Assembly (NCBI RefSeq): GCF_000142905.1 | Contig: NW_013657676.1 | Location: forward strand, 60,001 to 124,000 | DNA from: Thecamonas trahens ATCC 50062 | Taxonomy: Eukaryota > Apusozoa > Apusomonadida > Apusomonadidae | Direction: 5' to 3' | DNA length: 64,000 bases | The notes under the pieces: model-generated | Databases searched by the model: none | What the model saw: the letters and a program-made list of their open reading frames with translations, nothing else | What the model was told of the DNA's origin: nothing | Translations under genes and position numbers: made by a program | Shown here: positions 20,757 through 31,558 of the stretch, in pieces | How positions within the stretch are numbered: position 1 is the stretch's first letter | How the letters are laid out: each line of letters starts with the position of its first letter

Positions 20757-21703
20757 GACCAGACCAAGAGAATCAGGATGTGTGCAAAAGTGGTACCGAG
20801 TGCGGTGGTGGAATGTCTATGTCTGTGTCTATGCCCACGACTGTGACAAAGGCCGGGCTCTGGTCTTCCGTTCGACGCGTCCCGGTCTGGCCCGTCCTCC
20901 TGTCATGGAACAGGTGGTGTGTGCGAGGGGGGGGGATGTTTGTTCCGAAGTTTGCAAGGGAAAGAGGTTGCGTTCTTGAACGCTGACTTGTGATCGGCTG
21001 GAGGTGGGCTTGTGATCGGCTGGAGGTGGGCTTGTGATCGGCTGGAGGTGGGCTTGTGATCGGCTGGTGATGGGCTTGTGATCGTAGGGCAATCGGCTGG
21101 TGGTGGGCTGGTGGTGGGCTTGTGATCGTAGGGTGGTCGACTGGTGGTCGGCTGGTCATCGTAGGGTGATCGGCTGGTGGTGGGCTGGTGGTGGGCTTGT
21201 GATCGTAGGGTGATCGGCTGGTGGTGGGCTGGTGGTGGGCTTGTGATCGTAGGGTGGTCGACTGGTGGTCGGCTGGTCATCGTAGGGTGATCGGCTGGTG
21301 GTGGGCTGGTGGTGGGCTTGTGATCGTAGGGTGTTCGGCTGGTGGTGGGCTTGTGATCGTAGGGTGATCGGCTGGTGGTGGGCTGGTGGTGGGCTTGTGA
21401 TCGTAGGGTGGTCGACTGGTGGTCGGCTGGTCATCGTAGGGTGATCGGCTGGTGGTGGGCTGGTGGTGGGCTTGTGATCGTAGGGTGTTCGGCTGGTGGT
21501 GGGCTTGTGATCGTAGGGTGATCGGCTGGTGGTGGGCTGGTGGTGGGCTTGTGATCGTAGGGTGTTCGGCTGGTGGTCGGCTGGTGGTCTTGGCAGCAGA
21601 GCGAGCAGTGCCACCACCACCACCACCACCACCACCACCACCGCGAGCATTCACGTCAGCTGGACACCCCTCTGTCTCTCGCTCTGGAATATATACCTGC
21701 AGT
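20757..21703. other. Divergent intergenic region with minisatellite
   Basis: About 950 bp between the DCAF8-like and TLC-domain starts. Roughly 600 bp of it is minisatellite, followed by a (CCA)n tract at 21611-21642 just 60 bp upstream of the TLC gene. Open frames on the minus strand here are translations of the repeat. Confidence 0.6.
20992..21597. repeat. G/T-rich minisatellite with higher-order structure
   Basis: It begins with 22-bp units (GATCGGCTGGAGGTGGGCTT plus GT) in tandem, then longer composite units. These mix GATCGTAGGGTG, GATCGGCTGGTGGTGGGCTG and GGTCGACTGGTGGTCGGCTG modules. A composite containing the GTCGACTGGTGG module recurs near 21131, 21251 and 21407. GGTGGTGGG motifs make the plus strand G-rich. 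Confidence 0.9.
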
Positions 21704-22501
21704 ATGGAGTGGGTGCGGTACCCTGTGCGTGTGGCACCTGAGGATGTTTGGAGCAACTATGGAGCGGTAGCGATGAGCGCAGGCGGGCTGTGGTTTCCGC
21801 TCCACACGATGCTGTATATGCTGCTGTCGGTAGTGCTGGGAAAGAGCTGGATCAAGATGAACAAGGTGGAGAAGAACAAGTTTACCTGCACGACTATGTC
21901 GAGTGTGCATGCGGTTGTCCTCATGATCTACGCTGTTGATGCGGTGCTCGATGGATGGTCTCGCCATGGCTCCATCATGTGGCACTCGGCAGAGGCCTAC
22001 GCCGGCGACATCGCCTTTCTCACGCAGTTTACTGCCGGCTACTTTCTGCATGACACATTCAATCAGCTCTACTACAACTGGGGCACGTCTGGTGTTCGGG
22101 ACATGCTCGCTCATCACGGGTTCTTCCTCTCTGGCTGCGCCCTGCTTCTCTTCTATCGCGTCGGCGCATGGCTGCCGATGCTCTGGTCGCTGACCGAGAT
22201 CTCGACTCCGTTCATCAACTTGAGAGTCTTGCTGAGCCTCATCGGCTTCAAGGACCACCCAGTGTACATGTACAATGGACTGGCTATCCTGCTGACGTTT
22301 ACTGGCCGCGTCGCCGTCTCGCTCTACATTGTCTACCTCCTCGCGACAAAAGCGACGGAGCTCCGCGCCGCCGCGCCGGTCCTCTTCTACGCCCAGACCG
22401 CGGCGTCGTTCCTCATGACGGGTCTCAATCTCACATGGTACTCGAAGATCTGCTCCATGTCATACTATCGGGTGTTCGGCAGCAAGTCCAAGTCGGAGTA
22501 A
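21704..22501 (+). CDS. TLC-domain membrane protein (TMEM56/TLCD4-like)
   Basis: Multi-pass membrane protein of 265 residues with ATG at 21704, close in length to TLCD4-type proteins. At least five hydrophobic helices are seen (PLHTMLYMLLSVVLG, HAVVLMIYAVDAVL, MLAHHGFFLSGCALLLFY, YNGLAILLTFTGRVAVSLYIV, LFYAQTAASFLMTGLN). The LAHHGFFLSG segment and the FLHDTFNQLYYNW helix fit the TRAM-LAG1-CLN8 fold. The C-terminus is Lys/Ser-rich and cytosolic (KSKSE). A lipid-related role in the ER or another endomembrane is inferred from the family. Confidence 0.85.
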   Translation: MEWVRYPVRVAPEDVWSNYGAVAMSAGGLWFPLHTMLYMLLSVVLGKSWIKMNKVEKNKFTCTTMSSVHAVVLMIYAVDAVLDGWSRHGSIMWHSAEAYAGDIAFLTQFTAGYFLHDTFNQLYYNWGTSGVRDMLAHHGFFLSGCALLLFYRVGAWLPMLWSLTEISTPFINLRVLLSLIGFKDHPVYMYNGLAILLTFTGRVAVSLYIVYLLATKATELRAAAPVLFYAQTAASFLMTGLNLTWYSKICSMSYYRVFGSKSKSE

Positions 22502-22537
22502 ACGAGGCAATGAACGAGGCTGATTCATAGTTGTTAT

Positions 22538-24163
22538 TTACTCGGGTATCACCAGCGACTTGTAGTACGCGTCCGAGTCTGTAACGTCGCCCTGGCGGGT
22601 CCACTCGGTGATGGGCAGGGCGTGCTCAGCGTAGTACTTGTGGTTCGGCGACATCTTGTCCTTTGCCAGTGGCGCGTACCACCCGAGATGGGTGACCCAG
22701 TACGGAGCGTGGACGCGGGCACCGCCCTGGAGGCGGGCAAAGGCAAAGTCGGCCCGGTACATGCCAAAGGTGGTGTCGACAAGGACTGGGTATGAGTACG
22801 CGACTCGCAGCGAGTCTATCTCGACAGTCTGGGGTGCCTTGGCCCAAAACTGGACCTCGTGGCCCTGGATGTACGCCGACCGGTACGAGGCCGGCAGATT
22901 GTCGATGCGGAGAGCCGGCGCCACAACCTTGCACTCCTCGGGAGGCAGTGAGAGAAGGATGTGGCGAAGGACAAAGAGGACGTTGCTCGGGGTCTCAGCG
23001 TCAAAGACTAGGTCTGGGTCCGTCACCACGTACACATCCGACGGATTCTTGTACTCTTCCCACGCCCGGAGCTTGGCCCACTGCATGTACTCGGTGATGG
23101 TGCCCGAGACGCGGTTGAGGACAAACGAAGCGCGGCCGTCGATGTTGGATGGGTCGTCCTTGATGAACGCGGCAAGATCGGCATCGACCTCGCCGTCGCG
23201 CACCACGTACACTGGTGCGCTGAGCGAGACCAGCGCCAGAAGTTCGCTACCAGACTCTTCGCACAGGGTCTTGGGGTGCGCACCGGGCGCCATAGCCGAT
23301 GCACACACCGCGTCGGCAAGCTCGATACAGTCCGAGTCGCCGCCCGGGTTGTCGCGCTCTAGACACTGCAGCAGCTTCACTCCGAGCGGCGCCGTTGTTG
23401 CCATGTCATGGACCACCACAGTGTAGCCTCGTCCCGCCGTCGCCCGCGCCAGCGATGCCAGCGACCGCAGAAGCTCCAGTGGCCGGTCGCGGTGGATGTA
23501 GAAGATGGGAATCTCGCCGCGGCCCCAGTTGGCGCCGTCGAGGTCGCGCTTGTCCGGATATTGCCATGCATCGTCGATCGCTGGTATGTGTGCGTCTTCG
23601 AGCGCCGGTGCAAGATTGAGTCGTAGGTGGGTCATGACCGGATCCTTGAGCAGCGTCCCCTCACACGTCGGGCATACCAGGATCGGACACGTCGGCTCCA
23701 CGTACACCGTCTTGAGCTCTTCGGCCACCGGCGGCCCAGGCGGCGGGTTCACCAGCGGCGGGCGGACCGGACTTGGATGGCTTGCCGGCGGCCGCGGATG
23801 CGATGCCACTGGTGGCCGCGCCTTGCCCGATGGCGACGGGCACGATGGCGGCGGACACTTGGCTGTCGGGCACTCGAGCTTGCGCGGCAGCGGCGGGCGG
23901 GTGGCCGGCAAATGATGATCAAGCGGCTCGCAGCTCACACTTAACACCGACGACGTGATCATTGCCAACGCCACTCCGATCCCCATCCCCAGCACTAGCA
24001 TCATCATTGGGCGACGAGTCAGAGCAGCCAGTCCAGAGCCACCAGCGCCACCAGCGCCGCCACCTCCCCCGCCACCTCCACGACGTCTCCCTTGCCCGGC
24101 CTCCATTGCTTGCCCCGAACCAACTTCAGGATCCCCAGCTCTGTAGCTGCCACGCCCACGCAT
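22538..24163 (-). CDS. Type II membrane glycosyltransferase-like protein
   Basis: 541 residues from ATG 24163. A short basic, Gly-rich cytosolic tail precedes one transmembrane helix (about residues 53-75, MMMLVLGMGIGVALAM). A Pro-rich stem with Cys pairs follows. The luminal domain begins near residue 190 (IPIFYIHRDRPLELLRSLASL, a start typical of GT-A folds) and has VTDPDLVFD (about 23010-23035), which resembles a DxD metal site. The end, HLGWYAPLAKDKMSPN, keeps well-ordered composition. This layout is that of a Golgi glycosyltransferase. The sugar and acceptor are unknown. Confidence 0.65.
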   Translation of the reverse strand: MRGRGSYRAGDPEVGSGQAMEAGQGRRRGGGGGGGGAGGAGGSGLAALTRRPMMMLVLGMGIGVALAMITSSVLSVSCEPLDHHLPATRPPLPRKLECPTAKCPPPSCPSPSGKARPPVASHPRPPASHPSPVRPPLVNPPPGPPVAEELKTVYVEPTCPILVCPTCEGTLLKDPVMTHLRLNLAPALEDAHIPAIDDAWQYPDKRDLDGANWGRGEIPIFYIHRDRPLELLRSLASLARATAGRGYTVVVHDMATTAPLGVKLLQCLERDNPGGDSDCIELADAVCASAMAPGAHPKTLCEESGSELLALVSLSAPVYVVRDGEVDADLAAFIKDDPSNIDGRASFVLNRVSGTITEYMQWAKLRAWEEYKNPSDVYVVTDPDLVFDAETPSNVLFVLRHILLSLPPEECKVVAPALRIDNLPASYRSAYIQGHEVQFWAKAPQTVEIDSLRVAYSYPVLVDTTFGMYRADFAFARLQGGARVHAPYWVTHLGWYAPLAKDKMSPNHKYYAEHALPITEWTRQGDVTDSDAYYKSLVIPE

Positions 24164-24259
24164 GTTTGCACTTGACCCTGTGTAGAAGATTGGGAGAGGT
24201 GGTGGTGAAAGGGGGTTCGAGGTGAAAAGGGGGTGGTCTTGGTGCTGCCCGACGAGCGG

Positions 24260-24343
24260 CGAGCGGCCGACGAGCGGTGAGTGGCCGGCAACCGGCGAGC
24301 GGCCGACGAGCGGTGAGTGGCCGGCAACCGGCGAGCGGCCGAC
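24260..24343. repeat. 36-bp tandem repeat, 2.3 copies
   Basis: Units start at 24260, 24296 and 24332 (partial), beginning CGAGCGGCCGACGAGCGG. It lies in the 283-bp divergent gap between the glycosyltransferase-like gene and the F-box-like exon. Confidence 0.85.
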
Positions 24344-24446
24344 CAGACGGACCTACGGCCTCTGGGCATGGTGACACTGGCTCTGGTTACTTGACTTTCT
24401 CAAGACGGTGTTTTCGTGGTGACTGGGAAGAGTAGCGGTGAAAGAT

Positions 24447-24575
24447 ATGAAACTATCTCACCTTCCAGATCATGTCCTTCAGCGTATTGCCACAGAGGGC
24501 TTTGCCGGTGGCCTTGTCTATGACCCACCTGCCCAAGCACTTGCTGCCGCTATTCTCCGCGCACGCTCACGTACG
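24447..24575 (+). CDS. F-box-like N-terminal exon, cut by assembly gap
   Basis: ATG 24447 opens MKLSHLPDHVLQRIATEGF, which resembles the start of an F-box (LPxxVLxxI). The frame stays open into the gap. The last bases before the Ns are GTACG, the same as the GTACGT donors used by several genes here, so an exon may end at 24570. Whether this exon belongs to the PDE gene beyond the gap or to a separate gene cannot be told. Confidence 0.4.
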
Positions 24576-25210
24576 NNNNNNNNNNNNNNNNNNNNNNNNN
24601 NNNNNNNNNNNNNNNNNNNNNNNNNNNNNNNNNNNNNNNNNNNNNNNNNNNNNNNNNNNNNNNNNNNNNNNNNNNNNNNNNNNNNNNNNNNNNNNNNNNN
24701 NNNNNNNNNNNNNNNNNNNNNNNNNNNNNNNNNNNNNNNNNNNNNNNNNNNNNNNNNNNNNNNNNNNNNNNNNNNNNNNNNNNNNNNNNNNNNNNNNNNN
24801 NNNNNNNNNNNNNNNNNNNNNNNNNNNNNNNNNNNNNNNNNNNNNNNNNNNNNNNNNNNNNNNNNNNNNNNNNNNNNNNNNNNNNNNNNNNNNNNNNNNN
24901 NNNNNNNNNNNNNNNNNNNNNNNNNNNNNNNNNNNNNNNNNNNNNNNNNNNNNNNNNNNNNNNNNNNNNNNNNNNNNNNNNNNNNNNNNNNNNNNNNNNN
25001 NNNNNNNNNNNNNNNNNNNNNNNNNNNNNNNNNNNNNNNNNNNNNNNNNNNNNNNNNNNNNNNNNNNNNNNNNNNNNNNNNNNNNNNNNNNNNNNNNNNN
25101 NNNNNNNNNNNNNNNNNNNNNNNNNNNNNNNNNNNNNNNNNNNNNNNNNNNNNNNNNNNNNNNNNNNNNNNNNNNNNNNNNNNNNNNNNNNNNNNNNNNN
25201 NNNNNNNNNN
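24576..25210. other. Assembly gap (635 N)
   Basis: Run of N. It hides the 5' part of the PDE gene and the rest of the F-box-like exon. Confidence 1.
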
Positions 25211-27752
25211 TAATCCCCCAACCCCCCCAACCCTCCTCAGTCCACAACTCAGCTCCCCACCTGCCGCCACTCGCTCCGCCGTGGGAGCTGCGGGTCACTA
25301 CCCACGGGCGCCCGTTCTACGTCAACCACTTGACGTGCACCACTCAGTGGCATGATCCGCGGCTGGTGGGTGCTCCCTCGCCATCATCGGCAACCTTGCC
25401 GCCGTTTCAGGGCGTTTCTGGCCCCGGATCGGTGTATGGCTCGGTGCCGCCGCCGCGGCCGGTCCTACCGGCACCGGGGCTACAGGCCATGAAGTCGCTC
25501 TCGCGGGCATCCACCATTGAGCTTCGGGCCACCGAGCCGCTGGTGGTGAGTGCAAATGGTGCGGCGGTTCCATCGGCGGTCCACTATGTGGTGACAGTGT
25601 ACGTGGGCGGTCTGCCGACCGGCACCGATGCACCGGACGCGCCCGGCTCGATGGAGGCCACGCTCCGCGAGTCGTTCCGAGTCTTCCGCGCCGACGACCT
25701 CAGCGAAGGCTTCCGCGTCGTCAAGATCAAAGCTTTTGACGCCGTCATCCTACACGTCGACGATTCGGCGGATGGCTGGGACGAGGCGCTGACCTTTCTT
25801 TCCGCGCTACGCGACGGTGAGGGCTTTGTACCATCGCGCGACAAGCCCGATGCATCGCACTTTCCGTCGGCGGTCTTCAAGGGCGAGTACCGCCCGCCGG
25901 TTCTGGCCCTGCTTCCGGGCTCGGTCTCTCCGGTGGCCCTGGACCAGCTCTTTGACGCCGGCCTTGACGACTATGTCATGCGGCCGAGCGTGCCGCGGGC
26001 TATCCATCGCCGGCTCCGCTCGTTTGCACGAAACATCATCGTGGAAGAAGACACGAGCGAGCCGCTGGCTGCCAGCAAGCGCGGGGCACAGCTTGCGCGG
26101 TCGATCATCCAATACTCAAAGGAACACGAGATCGGTGAGACAAGCGTGAGCGACGCGTCACCACACACCAACGTTGCATCGCTCGTTGCTGATGCTGCGC
26201 CGGGCAAGCGCCGCCCGTCGATTGTCAAACAGGCAGCCAACGACTCGGCGCTCGACAAGATCCAGCTGCGGTTCAAGCTCGGGCTGATGGAGACGGAGAA
26301 GCGCAAGGTTGGCGAGCTCAAAGCCAAGAACCAGGAGCTCGAATCGCAGCTAGAGGACCTCTCGTCCAAGCTCGAGGCGTACGAGTCGCCCATGAAGTCG
26401 TTGCTGCGGACGGTGGCCGACATGACGACAGCAGCCGAGGCCGGTGAGGCCCTCGACCCGGCTACCGTCAAGTCGTCGCTGATGCAGGTCATCAAAGACC
26501 TGACATCGTCTGACCTCTACGAGCCCATCATCGACGCCGATGACAGCGACGGCACCATCGACTCGTCCAAGGCTTGGGTTCTCGAAGAGTTTTCGTCGGC
26601 TCGCGCCGCTGCAGGCCACCACACCAAGTCTTCGCTGTGGAAAAAGCACAATGCCAAGGTCCGCGCCCCATTCGCTTTTCCGAACTACTCCAGCGACTCG
26701 CACTCGTCTGTCGCTGCGGACTCGGATGCCGCGGGTCTCGACCTCTCGGCGTCGTCTATAGAGGTGACCAGCGAGGCGCTCAAGTCGCTCGAGCTTCCAA
26801 TCTTTGACCTTGACGAGATGACGCTTGTCAAGTACATTGTCGTCATGTTTTCGAGTCTTGGCCTTCTCGAGCAGTTCTCCATCGAGACCCAGGTCCTCGC
26901 CAACTTTATCCGTGCCGCCGCCAAGTGCTACCGTAGCACGAACCCGTATCACAACTTTGTACACGCCTTTGACGTTTGCCAGACCGTGTTCTGGCTCATT
27001 ACCCAGACCTCGGTCACCTCGCTCCTCTCCTCGCTCGACGTGCTCTGTCTCATGGTTGCAGCGGTGGCGCACGACCTCAGCCACCCGGGCAAGTCGAACA
27101 ACTACCTGGTTGCCACCCGCGACCCGCTCGCGCACGTCTACAACGATCGGTCGGTCCTCGAAAACCACCACGCGTCGACGCTCTTCGACATCCTCGCCAA
27201 CGACGAGTGCAACGTGCTCGCCGGCCTCGGCGCTGACGAGTGGCGCACCGCGCGTGACAACATTATCGACATGATTCTTCACACCGACATGGCCAAGCAC
27301 TTTGAGATGGTTGGCAAGTTCTCGGTCGCGGCCTCGTCGCGGACCTTTAACCGCGAGTCTGACGCCGACCGCCGCATCGTCTGCGCCGTCCTCCTCCACG
27401 CCGCCGACATCTCCAACCCGGCCAAGCCGCTCGCTACCTTTAAGCTCTGGGTCGACCGCGTCTCTTCTGAGTTTTTCCAGCAGGGCGACGCCGAGCGGGC
27501 CCGCGACCTGCCCATCTCGCCTATGATGGATCGCACCAAAGCCGACATCCCGTCCATGGAGGTCAACTTTATCAACTTTGTCGTCCGCCCGCTTTACGCC
27601 GCTCTCGCCTCGGTCGTCCCGAAGTCCAGGTCCTTGTCGACAACATGGATGTCAACAAGGCGTATTACGAGACAATGCGTGACAAGGAGCAGGCCGCCGC
27701 AGATGCTGCCGCCGCGGCTGGCGATGACTCGACTGGTAGCTCCAGCAATTGA
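25211..27752 (+). CDS. Class I cyclic nucleotide phosphodiesterase with WW and REC-like domains, 5' partial
   Basis: Hydrolyses cAMP and/or cGMP. The reading frame emerges from the gap; an acceptor CCTCAG near 25240 may begin the exon. A WW domain comes first (PPWELRVTTHGRPFYVNH to TTQWHDPR). Next is a segment like a degenerate response-regulator receiver (VILHVDD, then PPVLALLPG, then LFDAGLDDYVMRPS), recalling PDE8. A coiled coil follows. The catalytic domain has NPYHNFVHAFDVCQ, VAHDLSHPGKSNNYL, ENHHAS, LHAADISNPAKP and FFQQGDAER, so all metal-binding His/Asp are present. At 27618-27621 the frame breaks in a CCC run. With one base added the protein continues VVPEVQVLVDNMDVNKAYYE, as PDEs usually do, and stops at 27752. 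Without it the frame runs on to 27963 into the neighbouring gene. Confidence 0.88.
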
Positions 27753-27796
27753 ACGAGTCAGCGCGCCGGCGAGTCATCCGAGAGAGACCGTCTGCG

Positions 27797-28717
27797 CTAG
27801 AACGCGCCCTGCAGCATGCTGCAAACTTCGTCGAGCTCGGGCGAGAGAGAAGTCCGCTCAGCAGGCTCGCTCTTCTCGGTCGGGGTGGGGAGCGCGGGTG
27901 TGGACGACTTGCGCGACCGCGGCCGGCGGATCTTGGCTCGTGTCCGCTCCGGGAGCTGGGTGATGGCGATCTTGCGGACGTAGGCCATGCCGAGGCGAGT
28001 GAGCCGGTAGCGTGAGCGAGTGCGGAGGACAAAGCCGCGCGAATGCGCAGACCGCGCCGCAGCTCGCATGACTTGCAGCAACTCGGCCTCGGCCAGCCGC
28101 CGAAGTGGCGACCAGACCTCGCTCGGCATGTCGGGCCCATTGGCCGCCAGCCACACAACCATGTCGGCGAGGAACGAGCCCTTGCGCTCACCGAGCGCCG
28201 CAATGGCGGTGCAGAGCACATCCAGCGCTGCACTGCGTGCCGATCCGCGCGAGACCCGCTTCGGCGTCCGCACCTCGCGGGAGGCGAGCGAGAACATGTC
28301 CACTCTTGTCTTGCTCGCGGCATGATGGGCCAACCGCTCCGAGTCGAGCGAGTATCGGCCGTGCGTCCCGCCGCCGCCGCCTCCTCCTCTCCTTTCAGCT
28401 GCTATTGTCTGGACCTCCATTTCGCTGCAGTCTTCGTTATCGTTGCAACCTCCCAGCTGACCAGCCGTTGCGGGACCGGTCCCGTTCGGCCTGCTGCAGC
28501 CGCGACGGAGCTGAGCCGGCGGCAGCCACAACGGACTCAACGAGCGAGGACGGGTGCTCGGAGCATCAGAGCTCGAGAACATAGCTATTGCCCGTGCGTA
28601 CGTCGAGTGCGGCTCACGAGCAAGTGGGGATGCGGCTTGTCTCGTGAGAGGGAGTCGGCTGTTGTGCGCTTGCATCCCGGGCTTGCCGTGGAAGACGCTC
28701 GCCAGCTCGTTGGCCAT
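27797..28717 (-). CDS. Winged-helix (linker-histone-like) basic protein
   Basis: The frame is open without stops from 28990. ATGs at 28717 (306 residues) and 28420 (207 residues) are candidate starts. The conserved-looking part is about 80 residues: AALDVLCTAIAALGERKGSF, then LADMVVWLAANGPDMPSEV, a LRRLAEAELLQV helix and a basic wing ending SRYRLTRLG. Its spacing resembles an H15 linker-histone or other winged-helix fold. A basic tail follows (RAKIRRPRSRKSS). The family assignment is tentative and the N-terminal Gly run and Ser/Pro regions are low complexity. The stop is 44 bp from the PDE stop. Confidence 0.5.
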   Translation of the reverse strand: MANELASVFHGKPGMQAHNSRLPLTRQAASPLAREPHSTYARAIAMFSSSDAPSTRPRSLSPLWLPPAQLRRGCSRPNGTGPATAGQLGGCNDNEDCSEMEVQTIAAERRGGGGGGGTHGRYSLDSERLAHHAASKTRVDMFSLASREVRTPKRVSRGSARSAALDVLCTAIAALGERKGSFLADMVVWLAANGPDMPSEVWSPLRRLAEAELLQVMRAAARSAHSRGFVLRTRSRYRLTRLGMAYVRKIAITQLPERTRAKIRRPRSRKSSTPALPTPTEKSEPAERTSLSPELDEVCSMLQGAF

Positions 28718-29210
28718 TTCTTGATGCGGTGCCTTCCGCAAAGATTCAGCGCTGGAACCGCCGCAAGTGGGGCGGAAGGGGGGGGGGGGGGGGGGGGTGC
28801 TATGGAAAAATTTGCGGTGTGCGGGTGTTTCGGTGAAGAACAACAGAAAATTGACCGGCTCTTTGCGGTGGGCGGGAGCTCGCTCACACGTGTGTCTCGT
28901 GCTCACCCTTGCACGCAGGCGCCTGGCCCTTTGTGCTTGTGATCGAGTTGATTCTCCGGTGTCGCGGCTTGCTATCACGGATAGAGACAATGTCAGAGCG
29001 CGGTGCGAGAAGGAATGAGATGCGCTGGTCGATCGCTTGCTGAGTGCGGTGTTCTCTCGAGAGTTCTCCCGCTCCTGACGTGTGGGCGCGCAAATCTACC
29101 CGCCCGCACCCGCCCGCACCCGCTCGCCCGCACCCCCGCCCGCACGCCATGGCACGACACGGTACCGATCGCCGCACACTCCACGCCATCGGCAAGTGTA
29201 CACACATGGT
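28718..29210. other. Intergenic
   Basis: About 490 bp upstream of the winged-helix gene and downstream of the kinase gene (both minus). It includes a G20 run (28778-28797; C20 on the genes' sense strand) and CCCGCACC-type short repeats at 29099-29146. No gene was seen unless the winged-helix protein starts further upstream. Confidence 0.5.
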
Positions 29211-31526
29211 TTAAAGGTCGTCCATGTTGGCAAGGTCGACGTCGTCGTGCTCGGAGGGAGGCGAGTCTGGGGCCGCTGCGCCGCCGCCGCTGCCGGGCGT
29301 GCTGGGCGGTGGCTTGGACTGCAGGGCGCGGATGTCCGAGGCGAGCTGGTTGACGAGGCCGGCAAACGACTCGGGGAGGCCGGCCTGGAGGAGAAAGGTG
29401 ACGCCGACGTCGGCAGTCGGCGGCGGGGCAAGTGCCGACGCCGCAGCGCCAGGTGGCGGCGACGACGGCGACTGGACAATGATCTTGAACTTGAGGATGA
29501 CGCCGCCGTAGTTGCACTTGGCCTTGAACGTCGTGAACGAGTTGCGGCGGAACTTGCACCGAGCACCGTGGAGCGCGAGCGCCACCTTCGTCCCGAGCGC
29601 CTTGGGCGTGGTGTCGTGGAAGACGACCTCGAGCTGCGAGACGATGGCTGACCGCGAGGATGGGTTGGCCGCGGGCGCCTGTGCCACATTGGCGCTTTGC
29701 GGCAGCTGCGTCACTACCGAAGCAGCGTCGGCGGTGGGCGCGGCGCCGGCCATCGGCAGAACGCCCGAGCGTTGGCCTCCCTGGCTTCCGCCGAACAGGT
29801 TGGAGAACCACGAGACGTGCGGCGACGAGGAGACCGGCGGCGAGGCCGCAACAGCGGCGGCCGCGGCGCCGGCGTGCCGGTGGAAACGCGGCGTGCCCGA
29901 GACACCGCCGGCACCCGCCGCCGCCGCCGCCGTCGACCCGTCCCACCCGGCCGGCGGGTGGACAGGGACCGGCACGCCGTATGATGAAGCAAGCGCAAAG
30001 GCATTCGAGGTTGGGACCGACTGCGAGAGCGGCGTCGCCGTCGCCATCGGCCGCCGTGGGACCCGGACTCCAGTCGCTGCGCTCGGCTCAACATCCATGT
30101 CGGCCAGCGCGTCGGGCGAGGCCTGCTGCAGGCTTGTCGGCGTCGCGTCAAGCGGGGAGACCATCGGCTCCGGGCCCGAGCCCGGGTAGCCGCCAAACAT
30201 GGCAGCAGCGGTCGACGACGGAATGTACGATGCCGCCACTGGACCGCCGGCTCCTCCGCCGGCCTCGGGAAAGTACTGAGCGCCATGGGGTGAGGTCGGC
30301 GAGACAAAGCCGACGCGGCCGCGGCTGCCAGCAGCGATGCGCACTGCGCCAGATTCGCGCTCGTGTGCCTCGTCCATCGGCGCCGCCGCCGCCGCCCCGC
30401 TCCCGCGGCCACTGCCGATCGACTGGTGGAAGGTGGCTTCGATCTCGGCCTTGCGCTGCGCAAGTAGATGGTAGAAGACCTTGGCGACAGACTTTTCGTC
30501 CGACGCCAGCGACCGGCGCAACTCGCTGGCGCCACCCCATCCGAGCGAGACGAGCGAGGCAACGACGTCGTCGTCGGGAACCGCAATGGGCAGCGCCGAG
30601 GTGATGGCCTCAGAAATCGGCCGGACCGGCGGTGTGTCCATCGGAAGCGAGTTGAACCACGGATGTGCCTTGATCTCGTCGACAGTTATTCTCGCCGTCG
30701 GATCCACGGTCAGCATCCGCGAAATGAGGTCATTGATGTCCGGCGAGACCCACCGCGGGATAAAGAACCGCCCGGCCTTGACCTTCTTCAGCAGCCTTCG
30801 GATGTTTTCGTCGTCAAACGGGAGCCGCCCGGTGAGAAGCGCATACAGAATGACGCCCATCGACCACACGTCGGCGGCCTCGCCCGAGTACGGCTGGCCC
30901 ATCACCACCTCGGGACACGCGTAGTGCGGCGAACCGCACGACGTCTCCAGCAGCGAGTCCTGCTTCATCACAGACGCCATCCCAAAATCCGCAAGCTTCA
31001 CGTTGTTGTTCTCGTCCAGCAGCAAGTTCTCCGGCTTGAGATCCCGATGGCACACCATGTGTTTGTGGCAGTAGTCCACCCCGAGCACAATCTGCTGGAA
31101 AAACCGCAGCGCCTCATTGGGCAGCAGCCGGCCCTTGCGCACCAGATAATCAAACAGCTCGCCACCCTCCACATACTCGAGAATCAAGAACCTACACACC
31201 AGCCCGCGCAGCACACCCACAAAACCCCGCATTACAACAACCAAATGAGTCCCCCTCCCCCCTCCCTCCTCCAACCTCCGCTTCGCCGCCCTCGGGCATG
31301 CAGCAGTTCGCCCGACAGCGCGACATGACTTTGCCACCACCGCCTCGCACCCTCTTGCAATACAGCAGCCAGACTCGGCATATCTTGGCCATGGCCATGA
31401 CCCATGACATGCACCACGCACGCAACAAAAAGGAACCCAAGGACGCGACATGTCCAGGCATGCCGCATTTGGCGCGACATGGACGTAGCAGGTCGCTTCC
31501 TGCCGCGTGCACCCCCCCTTGCCCCA

Positions 31527-31558
<32 letters not shown>

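Noticed and set aside
20773-21756. Several minus-strand Pro/His/Ser-rich frames
   Set aside because: Translations of the minisatellite in different frames; no start context or conserved domain.
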